32,107 bases of DNA from positions 1 to 32,107 of the forward strand of contig JAFGIS010000066.1 in assembly GCA_016929495.1 (NCBI GenBank), in the 5' to 3' direction. Position numbers and translations under genes: made by a program. Below are positions 8,656-17,332 of the stretch, piece after piece. Source of the DNA: Polyangiaceae bacterium (GTDB lineage Bacteria; Myxococcota_A; Polyangia; Polyangiales; Polyangiaceae). The notes below the pieces were generated by a model that was not told the origin of the DNA, did not search any database, and saw only the letters and a list, made by a program, of their open reading frames with translations. The stretch's first letter is position 1. Every line of letters begins with the position of its first letter.

Positions 8656-10017
8656 CTACTCGTCCATGTTCTTCCGGTCGATTTCCCAGGCGCTGTCCGT
8701 GCAGAGCTTGCACGATGCGCCGTAGAACCACGACCTGAGCGACGCATCGGCCATGAGATGCACGCGCATCCAGGCGGTGATGGCCGTCTCGACTTCGCTG
8801 CGCGTGTTGCCGAAGCTCAACCAACTGCCGTGGTCGACGGTCAGGTAGTTCGCATACATGGCTGGCAAGTCGGTGACGGCGGCCAAGGCGCTCTGCGCGC
8901 CACTGCATCCCACGAGCGTGTCTTGGCCGCCACAGAAGAACATGGCTGGTCCGTGCAGGTTTCTTTGGGCCGAAGCTCCTTCAATGGGCACACAGGTCGT
9001 GATGTGCTCGTCCCCACAGGCCTGGCTCGTGGCCATGGCGCCCTGCGAGTGGCCGGTCGCCCCGATGTTGCTCGTGTCGATGTGATGGTACAGCACGCTG
9101 GACGGGTCCTCGTTCTGTTCCAGCACCCAGGTCACGCCCACGTTCATCGGTCTCGGATCTCCCCGGGCCACGTTCTTGCTGTTCGAGCCGATCACGACGA
9201 ACCCATGCGAGGCAAAGTGCCGGAGCAGCGATCCGTACATGCTCGGAGTGGAACCGGTGCCATTGCCCCAGGTGATCACCGGATGGCATAGGCCGCTCTG
9301 CGTCATGTCCTGGGGCCGGAACATGGTGAACCTGGGAACAACACCGTCCTCGGCTTCCCCGGCCTCCGGACCCACCTCGTTGTCGGTCTGCACGGTGAAG
9401 GGGCCTGCCACCGAGGGATCGGCATCCGGCCACGTGCCCACGGGGCAGTCGCCAGCGGCCCCGGTTGCTCCGCCTTCGGCAGTCGCACCACCCGTTCCCG
9501 AGCCGCCAGTCCCCGTGCCGCCGGTTTCGGCTCCGCCGGTCCCCGGACTCGCACCACCCCGGCCCACACTGGCGCCGCCTGTTGACGAGCCGCCAGTTGT
9601 CCCGCCACCCCCTGCGCTTCCGCCGGCCGCAATCGTCGAGCCGCCGGTCCCCGGCCTGCCGCCCGCTGTGCTGCCGCCGCGTGTGATCGTTGAACCGCCA
9701 GTGGCCGGCGTGCCGCCAGTGGCCACCGTGCCGCCCGAGCCTGGCTCTCCACCGCTGCTGGTCACCCCAGCACTGCTGGTCACCCCACCACTGCTGGTCA
9801 CCCCGCCCGAGGCAGTTGTCGCCGTCGTGCCTGCACCGCCGGAGCCGGCCGGGACGCCCCCGCTGCCGTCCGAGACCGAGCCACCGGAGCCCCCATCCGG
9901 GCTCGTGGTGCCGCCGGAATTGTCGCCGCTTTCGCTGGAATTGCCGCAACCCCAGCAGACGCCGATGCCAAAAACCGTGAGCGACAGAAGTTTCTTCGAG
10001 ACGTTTCCTGTTCTCAT
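8656..10017 (-). CDS. Secreted cutinase/PET-hydrolase-like alpha/beta hydrolase with Gly-rich linker
   Basis: The protein has 453 residues. The N-terminus has a hydrophobic export signal ending near GVCWGC; the lipobox is not canonical, so lipidation is only possible. Residues about 30-190 are a Gly-Gly-Ser/Thr linker. The C-terminal domain has the order of a cutinase-like hydrolase: a strand ending in WGNGTGS near the oxyanion hole, then FASHGFVVIGSNS, then the nucleophile elbow GHSQG (Ser324). The acid in CGGQDTLV (Asp366) and the His in TVDHGSW (His396) complete a full triad. Streptomyces/Thermobifida-type polyester hydrolases share this order, but natural substrates may be acetylated or cutin-like esters. 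Several Cys pairs suggest disulfides. The start is supported by GGAGGAA six bases before the ATG. It is divergent from the GH53 gene across a 528-bp regulatory region. Confidence 0.85.
   Translation of the reverse strand: MRTGNVSKKLLSLTVFGIGVCWGCGNSSESGDNSGGTTSPDGGSGGSVSDGSGGVPAGSGGAGTTATTASGGVTSSGGVTSSAGVTSSGGEPGSGGTVATGGTPATGGSTITRGGSTAGGRPGTGGSTIAAGGSAGGGGTTGGSSTGGASVGRGGASPGTGGAETGGTGTGGSGTGGATAEGGATGAAGDCPVGTWPDADPSVAGPFTVQTDNEVGPEAGEAEDGVVPRFTMFRPQDMTQSGLCHPVITWGNGTGSTPSMYGSLLRHFASHGFVVIGSNSKNVARGDPRPMNVGVTWVLEQNEDPSSVLYHHIDTSNIGATGHSQGAMATSQACGDEHITTCVPIEGASAQRNLHGPAMFFCGGQDTLVGCSGAQSALAAVTDLPAMYANYLTVDHGSWLSFGNTRSEVETAITAWMRVHLMADASLRSWFYGASCKLCTDSAWEIDRKNMDE
9755..9808 (-). repeat. 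18-bp tandem repeat, three copies, in the linker
   Basis: Three adjacent copies of the 18-bp unit CTGCTGGTCACCCCANCA (plus-strand reading) lie within the Gly-rich linker of the cutinase-like gene. The third copy has small changes. The length keeps the reading frame, so copy number can vary without breaking the protein. Confidence 0.75.
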
Positions 10018-10545
10018 CGCACGTTCCTCCGTGCTTGCGGACTCGTACAGTATGCAGTGACACGGAGCGAGAAAAAGGGGGCAGAAACGTCACCGGGCTG
10101 CCGCTCGGCAGACGGCCACCCAGGCCCATGCAAGGCCACGGCTCACCCGGTGATTCTGAGTCACCCGCGCGCGTGGCGCAATCGCGCGAAGTGCGGCGCA
10201 GAGCGCAAACAGGCATGAGCCGCGCTGGCCAAATCCACTGCAGACGGGAAATTCCTGCAGAAGGCGGGAAGTGTCACACCCTGTCTTCGTCCGGCGTTCG
10301 GAGCGAGCCGGACGTATGCACCGTTCCCGGCGCATGCCCGCGCAGGCGCTCGTCGCACCGCGCGTTGTCGCCGGCTGCGCTGTACGCTAGTGTTGAATAG
10401 GCCTTTCTGTCACGGCTGGTCCTGCGAGCCAGCGAAGAGGCGTGTTCTTCCGTCGCTTGCCCGCTGAGCTCGAGGTTCCGTAGCTACCATGCGGTCGGTG
10501 GCGCAGCCGACACCCTTGCCAGTCAAGGCGGAGGACACAGGTCCC
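10018..10545. other. Divergent regulatory region, 528 bp
   Basis: This region lies between the cutinase-like gene (leftward) and the GH53 gene (rightward). It contains the conserved block at 10232-10318 described separately. On the minus strand, CATACT about 30-40 bp upstream of the leftward start could be a -10 box, with no clear -35. No small gene was seen. Confidence 0.5.
10232..10318. promoter_or_regulatory. Conserved upstream block, copy A
   Basis: This segment aligns without gaps to 15845-15892 over its first 48 bases, with 35 identities including CGGGAAATTCC and GGCGGG. After a short variable stretch both copies carry a hairpin ending GAGCCGGACGT. In copy A this is GTCCGGC (10289-10295), an 11-nt loop, then GCCGGAC (10307-10313). 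It begins about 215 bp upstream of the leftward cutinase-like gene, the same distance and orientation as copy B relative to the PL11 gene. It could be an operator, activator site or leader-RNA element. Confidence 0.6.
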
Positions 10546-12153
10546 ATGAAGAAAATGACACTCGCAGTGGGATGGCTGGGGCTGGGCGTTGCCGCCGCCT
10601 CGCTCATCGGCTGCGCAGAGAGTGACTCTGGCGCTTCCTCCTCGACCGGCGGCCATCTCGGTACTGGTGGCAACAGCAGCAACGGGACCGGAGGCCTGCC
10701 CGACGCAACGGGCGGCGCCAGCGCAACGGGCGCCGCCAGCGCAACGGGCGCCGCCAGCGCAACGGGCGCCGCCAGCTCCGGCGGCTCGGCGACGACGCGC
10801 GACACAACTGCCACGGGAGGCCTGAACGCCGGTGGCGTCGCTTCCGGTGGATCGAGCGTTGGAGGGACGAACACGGGTGGGATCGGCACGGGCGGCGCGA
10901 CCCCCGGCGGCGAAAACACGGGCGGCGCGAGCGCAGGTGGCTCGAACACGGGTGGTCGGAGCGCAGCTGGCTCGAACACAGGCGGCCGAAGCGCGACAGG
11001 CGGTCGGACCGCTGGCGGCTCGAACGCGGGTGGCCAGAGCGCGGGTGGCTCGAATACGGGCGGCGCCAGCACTGGATCCTCCGGGACGGGTGGAGAAGCG
11101 ACCGGTGGTTCCGGCACAGGCGGCGCCAGCGCCGCCCTGAAGTTCATGTTGGGCGCTGACATCTCGAGCGTACAGGAGGCCATCGACGGAGGTGCGAAGT
11201 ACTCCGATACGGACGGCACGCAGAAGTCCATCCTGGATATCCTGAAGAACCACGGCTTCAACACCATCCGGCTCAGGACGTTCGTCAAACCCGGCGCAGA
11301 GTACGGATACGCCCCGAGCACCGGCAGCTGCGCCAAGCGCGAGACTTACTGCGACAAGGACCACACCATCGAGTTCGCCAAGGACATCAGGGCAGCGGGC
11401 CTGCAATTCCTGTTGGATTTTCACTACAGCGACAACTGGGCTGATCCGGGCAAACAGATCATCCCGGAAGACTGGCGCAATGATGGCTCGATCGCCGCCA
11501 TGGCCACGCACGTCCGCGACTACACCGAAGACGTCGTCTCTTCGCTCGTGGACGCCGGCGCTCGACCCGACATGGTCCAGGTCGGCAACGAGACCACGCC
11601 CGGCATGCTCATACATGTGCCCACTTCGAGCACCGATTGCTGGGGGAACAACGTGTCGACCGCTCCAGTGGGCGGCAGCGCCTCGAACTGGAACAACCTG
11701 GGTCAGCTGCTCAAGGCGGGCGTCGAGGCCGTGCGTTCGGTGGATCCGTCGATCCTGACCATGGTGCACGTCGAAAACACCAAAAGCGCCAGCGGAGTGG
11801 TGAGCTGGGTGAGGAGCGCCCTCGACGAGGGCGTGGACATCGATGTGGTCGGGCTTTCGTGCTACGTAGCGTTTCAAGGGGAACCTTCGGTCTGGGAGAA
11901 CACGTTCAAGACGCTCGCTTCGACCTTCCCGGACCTGAAGTTCGTGATCGCAGAATACAACCCGCAGCGTACGGAGGCGAACCGGATCATCCACGATCTG
12001 CCCAATGGCCGGGGCCTCGGCACGTTCTTCTGGGAACCCACGCAGAGCGGCTCGTGGGGCGAATCGATGTTTACGTGGTCCGGCAACACGGGTCGCGCCA
12101 ACAGCGCCGATTTTGCGGAATACGACAGCATCCGAACGATGGTCGGGCTGTAG
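10546..12153 (+). CDS. Lipoprotein arabinogalactan endo-beta-1,4-galactanase (GH53)
   Basis: This is a 535-residue predicted lipoprotein that should hydrolyse beta-1,4-galactan, the side chain of rhamnogalacturonan I. The signal peptide ends in SLIGC. A Gly/Thr/Ser-rich linker follows to about residue 195. The catalytic domain begins KFMLGADISSVQEA and shows the GH53 landmarks NTIRLRTFV, FLLDFHYSDNWADPGKQ, QVGNETTPGML with the acid/base Glu349, and FVIAEYNP with the nucleophile Glu470. FFWEPT lies near the end. All catalytic residues expected for the family are present. The start is ATG 10546 with GGAGGA upstream; an earlier in-frame ATG at 10489 would put a non-signal stretch before the signal peptide. 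The gene is convergent with the DUF4846 lipoprotein gene and divergent from the cutinase-like gene. Confidence 0.94.
   Translation: MKKMTLAVGWLGLGVAAASLIGCAESDSGASSSTGGHLGTGGNSSNGTGGLPDATGGASATGAASATGAASATGAASSGGSATTRDTTATGGLNAGGVASGGSSVGGTNTGGIGTGGATPGGENTGGASAGGSNTGGRSAAGSNTGGRSATGGRTAGGSNAGGQSAGGSNTGGASTGSSGTGGEATGGSGTGGASAALKFMLGADISSVQEAIDGGAKYSDTDGTQKSILDILKNHGFNTIRLRTFVKPGAEYGYAPSTGSCAKRETYCDKDHTIEFAKDIRAAGLQFLLDFHYSDNWADPGKQIIPEDWRNDGSIAAMATHVRDYTEDVVSSLVDAGARPDMVQVGNETTPGMLIHVPTSSTDCWGNNVSTAPVGGSASNWNNLGQLLKAGVEAVRSVDPSILTMVHVENTKSASGVVSWVRSALDEGVDIDVVGLSCYVAFQGEPSVWENTFKTLASTFPDLKFVIAEYNPQRTEANRIIHDLPNGRGLGTFFWEPTQSGSWGESMFTWSGNTGRANSADFAEYDSIRTMVGL
10705..10776 (+). repeat. 18-bp tandem repeat, four copies, in the GH53 linker
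   Basis: Four head-to-tail copies of GCAACGGGCGCCGCCAGC, the first with one C-to-G change, encode Ala-Thr-Gly-Ala-Ala-Ser repeats in the linker. The near identity of the copies points to recent slippage-driven expansion. Confidence 0.9.
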
Positions 12154-12182
12154 TCGCTCGGGTGAGCGCGCGGGGCCGCCCT

Positions 12183-12196
12183 GGTACGCGCGTACC
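12183..12196. other. 14-bp perfect palindrome between convergent genes
   Basis: GGTACGCGCGTACC is a perfect palindrome in the 53-bp gap between the convergent GH53 and DUF4846 genes. It could be part of a terminator hairpin with surrounding GC-rich sequence; no T-tract is present. Confidence 0.3.
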
Positions 12197-12206
12197 GACC
12201 GTGGTC

Positions 12207-13271
12207 CTAGCGGGCACGTGTGCGCGGCGGCAGGACTTCGGGACACAGCGAACCAACGCACGATTTCTCCGGCGGACTTCGCAGGCGTTTCATGCGACGC
12301 AGGTCGTCCCAGCCGAAGGTTCCCGCGCGTGGGACCCGCAAGGGTTGGTCGCTGCGCACCGGGAACCACGCCGTGGCCCGGTTGGGACGGATCACGTGGA
12401 TGCTCTCGGTCGGGTGCAGCGCTTGCGCGAGCAGCATGATCCGCTGGCCGCCGGGAGAGGTGCCGACATCGAGCACCACGAGGACCCGGGCAGGACGGCC
12501 CCGGCGAATGAAGAATGCGCCGGGCTCCAGCGCCTCCGGGGGGATCGGTTCACTCTCCGCGAGCAGTGCCGGGCCGTCGCTCCAGGCCAGCACACCCTGC
12601 AGGTACTCGCGGAAGCCCGCGTAGTCGAGTCGGGGCTGGGGCGCAGCCTGGGGCAACCACTGCGGCTTGCCTGCGCGGGAAACGAGACGCTCTCCGGCGC
12701 TCCACTTCTCGAGCGGCAGCTCCAGCTTCGTGTCCGACAGGTAGAGCATCCTGAGATCTTCCTTGAACCATCGCCATTCCGCAAAAAGGCGCAGCACGGC
12801 GTCAGCGCTCGACTGTAGGTCGCGGGTACCGATGTCGATGGCCACCACCGCGGCCAGGTATTCGTCGTCGCCGGGGACGACGATCCCGCCCCGGTAGTCT
12901 CTGACGGGCGTGCCCGACGCGGCCAGGGGGAGCAGACGCAGCCATTCCGCCCATGTGCCGAGCTCCGCGACCACGTTGTCGTACCCGGTGGGCAGTGAAC
13001 GGCTGAAGCGACGCAGCACGGTGTCGGCCGGCTCGGGCACCACACGGGACGAGGCCTTGAGCCACGGATACCACTCGAGCTCCGGCCACGATGTCGCGCT
13101 GGCGACGGGCGGAACGGTGGCCGCTTCGGAGGAGCTCGCTATCGCAGCGGTCGGGTTCGTCGATGCTGACGGGCCAGGCCCTTCACCCGAGGTTCGACGC
13201 TGATCACACCGGCAACCAACGCCGGCCGTGGCCAACGAGATCAGCAGGCAGCCGAAGATCAGGCGGTTCAT
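12207..13271 (-). CDS. DUF4846 family lipoprotein
   Basis: The predicted lipoprotein has 354 residues; the export signal leads to Cys20 in a VGC motif. A low-complexity Ser/Ala/Pro stretch follows to about residue 60. The rest matches my recollection of the DUF4846 family: GTWAEWLRLLPL, a GIVVPGDDEYLAAVVAIDIG segment, LQSSADAVLRLFAEW, a Trp/Gly-rich middle, FREYLQGVLAWSDGPAL, GAFFIRRGRPARVLVVLDVG and a closing LLAQALHPTESIHVIRPN. In that family these parts form a conserved secreted domain of unknown activity. The gene starts 43 bp after the PL11 stop on the same strand and is probably cotranscribed with it, which links DUF4846 to the pectin locus. No biochemical role can be stated. Confidence 0.82.
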   Translation of the reverse strand: MNRLIFGCLLISLATAGVGCRCDQRRTSGEGPGPSASTNPTAAIASSSEAATVPPVASATSWPELEWYPWLKASSRVVPEPADTVLRRFSRSLPTGYDNVVAELGTWAEWLRLLPLAASGTPVRDYRGGIVVPGDDEYLAAVVAIDIGTRDLQSSADAVLRLFAEWRWFKEDLRMLYLSDTKLELPLEKWSAGERLVSRAGKPQWLPQAAPQPRLDYAGFREYLQGVLAWSDGPALLAESEPIPPEALEPGAFFIRRGRPARVLVVLDVGTSPGGQRIMLLAQALHPTESIHVIRPNRATAWFPVRSDQPLRVPRAGTFGWDDLRRMKRLRSPPEKSCVGSLCPEVLPPRTRAR

Positions 13272-13314
13272 GGGAGATCCGGCTGTCGGACCGCACCCGC
13301 GGCAAGGGGCCGCA

Positions 13315-15633
13315 CTACTTCACGTGGATGTCGGGTTTGGGCGGATTGGACATGCCGGCGCCGATCTTGAATCCCGGGTGCGGGGGCTGGTTGTAGCTCG
13401 CCTGCTCGAACGACACTTGCGCCCGGTACGTCGGGTCGTGCATGAGCGTGTAGAGCCGACGCGTGGTCACCGCGGTCGTCGTATACAAGCGCAAGGCCGA
13501 GTTGTCCGAGGTGCGCCAGATGATCTCCTCGCGCCAGTCGCCCACAAGATCCGCCGTCAACGTCGGGGTCGACTTGGTGCCGTTGTTCGAAGCGCATCCG
13601 CTCGCGCTCAGCAGAGTCCCGCCGCCAGGCTTGGTGATGGACGTGTCATTTTCGAGCTCGCGAAGTTCATCGGCGTCCCAGTAGATGAGAAAGTTGTTCC
13701 CGGCGTTGGCGCTGACGCCGGCGCCGGTCTGGCAGTCCACATTGCCCGCGCCGCTCGAACACGTGGCGGCACTGGTATTGCTCGAAACGATGTAGTCGGC
13801 AACGCCCCGACCGTTGTCGCCACCTCCGGTGACGTTGAAGTAGTACGAGCAGGTCGCGGCATCATGGCAATCGTGACCCCCGGCGCCTTCGTGTACCGTG
13901 AACACGGAGATCCCCTTGCCGGCCACCAGCTCCGAAATGTGCATGGCATCGCCGTGGCCAATGCCCGTCGTACACTGGAAGCTTCCATTGCTGGCAATCG
14001 TCAGCGGTCCGGTGATGATCTCCTGTGCACCATCGTTGTTCGTGTCTGCCGCCATGCACGAATGGTCGCCCTGGCCGGCGGCTTTGCTGTTGCCACTGCC
14101 ATTGCTGTCGAAGATCCAATTCGTTGCCAGGGTTGCATCGCGCCAGGTCAGCGCGGATACCGTCAGGCGGGTGTAGTAGCCACGTTGCTGAATGATGCTC
14201 GGCCTGCCAGTGGCGGGTCCGTTGTCCTTCACGAACGCCATCCCGCCATTGAAGCGGTCCACGCGGTTGCCGTAGTCATCCCCCCAGCTGGACACGGTGC
14301 CGCGAGGCACCGGGTAGTTGACCGTCGCCAGTTCCGCACCATCCGTCCCGCTGAAGACGGTGAGATACTCGGGGCCGCTCAGTACGTAGCCCTCCGAATT
14401 GCGGTAGGTGGCGCCATCGTCGTCGCTGGCCGCGGGGCCCATGCTCAAGGACGCACCCGTTCCGTCCTTGGTTCCCGGCGCGGTCTTGCATGCCACCTCG
14501 GCCTTGCCGTCGCCGTCGAAGTCGTACACGGAGAACTGGGTGTAGTGCGCCCCGGCACGGATGTTCGGGCCGAGATTGATGCGCCACAGGCGCGTGCCAG
14601 CCAACGTGTATCCGTCGAGGTAGACGTTGCTGGTGACGCCCGCCTGAGAGTTGTCCTTCGCATCCGACGGGTCCCACTTGAGCACGATGTCGAGCTTGCC
14701 GTCGCCGTCGAGATCTCCGGGGCTCGCATCGTTGGCGCTGTAGCCCGAGCCCGGTGATTGCAGCGGAATGCTGAGGTAGTTCTGCGCCCACGTCGCAACC
14801 GGGGACGACTGCGGGCACTCCGTACCGCCGATCACGGCGGAGACCGAGTACTTCGAGCTCGTGGTGCCGGAGGCGTCCAGGTAGTTGGTGCTGTCGGTGA
14901 CCGTCGCCAGCTTGGTGCTGTCCCGGTAGACGTTGTACGAGATATTCGAGGGGTTCGTGGGATCGTACTCGTAGCCCATCATGCGCCAGCCGACATAGAC
15001 GCCGCCCGAGACCTTCACGGCCACCACACCGCGATCCAGGTCCTCCATCTGGTAATGGCCCGTCGTCGGTGGAGCGCAGCTCCCGGTCGCACCGCCGTTG
15101 CCAGCACCACCGGTGGACGCGCCGCCGGCAGATACGCCGCCGATGGACGCGCCGCCGGTGGATTGCCCGCCAGCGCCGGACATGCCGCCGCCGGACCTGC
15201 CGCCGCCGGACCTGCCACCCATCGACCTGCCGCCCGTGACCGCTCCACCAGTGCCTGCTCCGCCGCTGCCCGCGCTGCCGCCACCGAAACCTCCCGGACC
15301 CACATCGAAACCGCCGGTTCCTCCTGGCGCGCTCGTGTTGCCGCCCGTGTCGCTTGCGCCGGTACTGCCGCCCGTCGCTCCGCCGACCGTACCGCCACCA
15401 ACCGCGGTGTTGCCACCAGCGCCCCCGCCCTGGCCTCCACTGCTCATGGTCGAACCGCCGGTGCCAGCGTTGCCGAAGACGCCCCCTGTGCCCGTTGCAG
15501 GGGCCGTGCCACCGAGCCCCCCTCCTCCCGTTCCGGGCGTCCGGGACTCATCGTTTGCGCCGCATGCGCCGGCAAGCGCGACCAGCCCCATGCCTAGCGT
15601 CCATTGTCCCACTCGTCGCATCTGAAGTGGCAT
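13315..15633 (-). CDS. Lipoprotein rhamnogalacturonan lyase (PL11)
   Basis: The predicted lipoprotein has 772 residues and should cleave the rhamnose-galacturonate backbone of rhamnogalacturonan I by beta-elimination. The signal peptide ends LALAGAC-like (VALAGAC). A Gly-rich linker runs to about residue 190. The catalytic part opens with QMEDLDRGVVAVKV and continues with a fibronectin-like segment (YNVYRDSTKL). An eight-bladed propeller follows, with repeated calcium-binding Asp loops such as DLDGDGKLDIVLKWDPSD and DFDGDGKAEVACKTAPGT. Other PL11 landmarks are WGDDYGNRVDRFNGGMAF, GRPSIIQQRGYYTR, the GIGHGDAMH block, DLVGDWREEIIWRT and NQPPHPGFKIGAGM. The start at ATG 15633 has AAGGAAG upstream; in-frame ATGs farther out lack it. 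DUF4846 lies just downstream. Confidence 0.95.
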   Translation of the reverse strand: MPLQMRRVGQWTLGMGLVALAGACGANDESRTPGTGGGGLGGTAPATGTGGVFGNAGTGGSTMSSGGQGGGAGGNTAVGGGTVGGATGGSTGASDTGGNTSAPGGTGGFDVGPGGFGGGSAGSGGAGTGGAVTGGRSMGGRSGGGRSGGGMSGAGGQSTGGASIGGVSAGGASTGGAGNGGATGSCAPPTTGHYQMEDLDRGVVAVKVSGGVYVGWRMMGYEYDPTNPSNISYNVYRDSTKLATVTDSTNYLDASGTTSSKYSVSAVIGGTECPQSSPVATWAQNYLSIPLQSPGSGYSANDASPGDLDGDGKLDIVLKWDPSDAKDNSQAGVTSNVYLDGYTLAGTRLWRINLGPNIRAGAHYTQFSVYDFDGDGKAEVACKTAPGTKDGTGASLSMGPAASDDDGATYRNSEGYVLSGPEYLTVFSGTDGAELATVNYPVPRGTVSSWGDDYGNRVDRFNGGMAFVKDNGPATGRPSIIQQRGYYTRLTVSALTWRDATLATNWIFDSNGSGNSKAAGQGDHSCMAADTNNDGAQEIITGPLTIASNGSFQCTTGIGHGDAMHISELVAGKGISVFTVHEGAGGHDCHDAATCSYYFNVTGGGDNGRGVADYIVSSNTSAATCSSGAGNVDCQTGAGVSANAGNNFLIYWDADELRELENDTSITKPGGGTLLSASGCASNNGTKSTPTLTADLVGDWREEIIWRTSDNSALRLYTTTAVTTRRLYTLMHDPTYRAQVSFEQASYNQPPHPGFKIGAGMSNPPKPDIHVK

Positions 15634-16222
15634 GCTCGACTTCCTTGGTTCCATGTGGCGATCTTGGCCGGGTGATCTCGTGGAGCCGATACCACGTGGC
15701 GGCAGGCCTGGCCCGCGGACGCAAGGCATCGGGCCGCGCGACAGACCTTATCTGATATCATAGCTCGGCCTGTACTTCGGCGCGCGTGCCGTATTCGCTC
15801 AATCGACGGCGAACGGGTCGAGCCGGCGAGCGCCGGATTGGTCCGATCCACTGCCGGCGGGAAATTCCCGGAATGGGCGGGGGATTTCGCACTACAAAGC
15901 ATCGCTCGGCGTGAGCCGGACGTCTGAACTACCGCGCCTTGGCTCACACGGCGCCTGCCTGCGCAGAAGGATCGCCGCGGGCAGGCAGCGCTGTGCCCCT
16001 CGCTCCCGTACGTCGCGAGAGTCTTCGAGTCCAAGAACGAACACATCGATCACATTTTGCACATACGGTTCGTCTTGGTCGAGAACGAGCGCGGAGGCTC
16101 GCCCAACACCGGCGGAATCGTCCACTCGGGCAGCAGCGCCGCCTCGGCGGGCGGCGAGGCTCACTCGCCCCTGCGCGGACCGTTCCGTCTGGCGACCAGA
16201 GCGGCGGTGCTGTTCCGGCGAG
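15634..16222. other. Intergenic region upstream of PL11, 589 bp
   Basis: This region holds the conserved block, copy B, at 15845-15926. On the minus strand TATGAT (15757-15762) could be a -10 box for PL11, 124 bp before its start; no -35 was found. Open frames here have the arginine-rich look of shadow translation and were left out. The right part, up to the FnIII remnant, shows nothing recognisable. Confidence 0.45.
15845..15926. promoter_or_regulatory. Conserved upstream block, copy B
   Basis: This is the second copy of the block at 10232-10318. It includes GGGAAATTCCC (15859-15869), itself a perfect odd palindrome, and GGCGGG ten bases later. The hairpin is reduced to CGGC-GTGA-GCCG (15907-15918), followed by GACGT. 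It starts about 212 bp upstream of the PL11 start codon. Confidence 0.6.
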
Positions 16223-17295
16223 TCACTGCCCCGCCAACAGGGACACTTCGCTGCTGTCCGCGCTTTCACCCATCTTGTTGACCGCGCTGACAACGTAGTA
16301 GTAGCTCGTACTGCTGCTCAGTCCCCGGTCAGTGAAGCCTGTGAATGCACCGCTGGCGACGATCGTGTGGGGCCCGCCGCTGGTGGTGGAACGTTTGAGA
16401 TGGTAGCGCTCCGCGCCTGCGACGCTCCCCCAATGGACCGTCGCCTCGTTGGCCCTCGACCGAGAAGCGTCCAAATCGACCGGCGTGGCGGGAGTATTCA
16501 GGCCGCTGACAGTCCCGAGAAACTGCACTTCGGCGACATGGCCGTAGCCGCCGGTCGGCGAAACGTATCGCAGGTAGCGAAACGACTTCGTGCTGGTGAC
16601 GGGCTGCGCGGTGAGGACGCCGTCCGGGGGTTGGTCACTGACGGTGAAGAGATCGGTCGCATCGCCACTGAAGTCCGGTGTGCTGGACCCTTGGAGCTTG
16701 CCGCCGACCATTCGACCGCCGAGGTGTTCGCGCGGCGCATACTTCACTCGCGACAACACCGATCTCACGCCCTCACCGAGGTCCAACCCGGTCCACGACA
16801 CGCTCTCTGGACCGTCGAAGAGATTCCTGAGCGAGCCATCGAACGCGAGCTCCTTGGTCGTGCCCAGCGAGTCGTAGGAACCGCTGGTACCGATGACCGT
16901 CCCGAGAAGCTGTCCGTCCGCCGCCGTGGCCACTTCCGCGCTGTTGGCGCTCTCCCCGTCTGCACTGACGGCCGATAGGACATAGCAGTATGGGACGCCC
17001 GGCACGAGGCCTGCGTCGACGTAGTAGGTGCGCCCGGTGCTGATGGTTGCGATCGTCGTGTACGGGCCGCCGCTGTTGGAGGCGCTTCCGTCCCGCCCAT
17101 GTCGGTCTTCACGTCGCCTGTCGAGAGCACCATCCCGTCCCGACGTCGGGTCACGACTGCACCGACGAGAGACACGCCTGCGCCAAAACCGGCATCTGCA
17201 GGAAATTTGTGCTGATACTTCCCGACCAGCGTTGGCCCAGCGGCACGAGCCGGTAGAGGCGACTCTCTTTGATCGATCCGTGCCGTCGCCTGCAT
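16223..17295 (-). pseudogene. 3' remnant of a secreted FnIII/discoidin carbohydrate-active protein
   Basis: The readable part, about residues 100-377 of the longest frame, holds the second half of an FnIII domain (GGPYTTIATI to SAEVATA). A discoidin/CBM32-like domain follows (GTSGSYDSLGTTKELAFDG to YGHVAEVQFLGT), then a complete FnIII domain to the stop. Upstream, pieces of a DUF1349-like domain appear in two other frames: ESRLYRLVPLGQRWSGSIS near 17225-17275 and SLVGAVVTRRRDG near 17130-17170. The first half of the first FnIII domain is missing. No signal peptide or catalytic domain remains, and the next gene starts 38 bp beyond. The sequence is best explained as the tail of a larger enzyme that lost its front and gained frameshifts. 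A sequencing error would not account for the missing domain parts. Confidence 0.7.
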
Positions 17296-17332
17296 AGGTC
17301 AAGAGGGAGATCGGCCAGATAGGAACTCCTCC

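Noticed and set aside
10690..11140. Possible CRISPR array in the repeat-rich region
   Set aside because: The repeats are in-frame codon repeats for a Gly/Thr/Ala linker without unique spacers.
17195..17215. CTGCAGGAAATTTG, which resembles the conserved upstream block
   Set aside because: It falls inside the recognisable DUF1349-like coding remnant, and the match does not extend to the GGCGGG or hairpin parts of the block.
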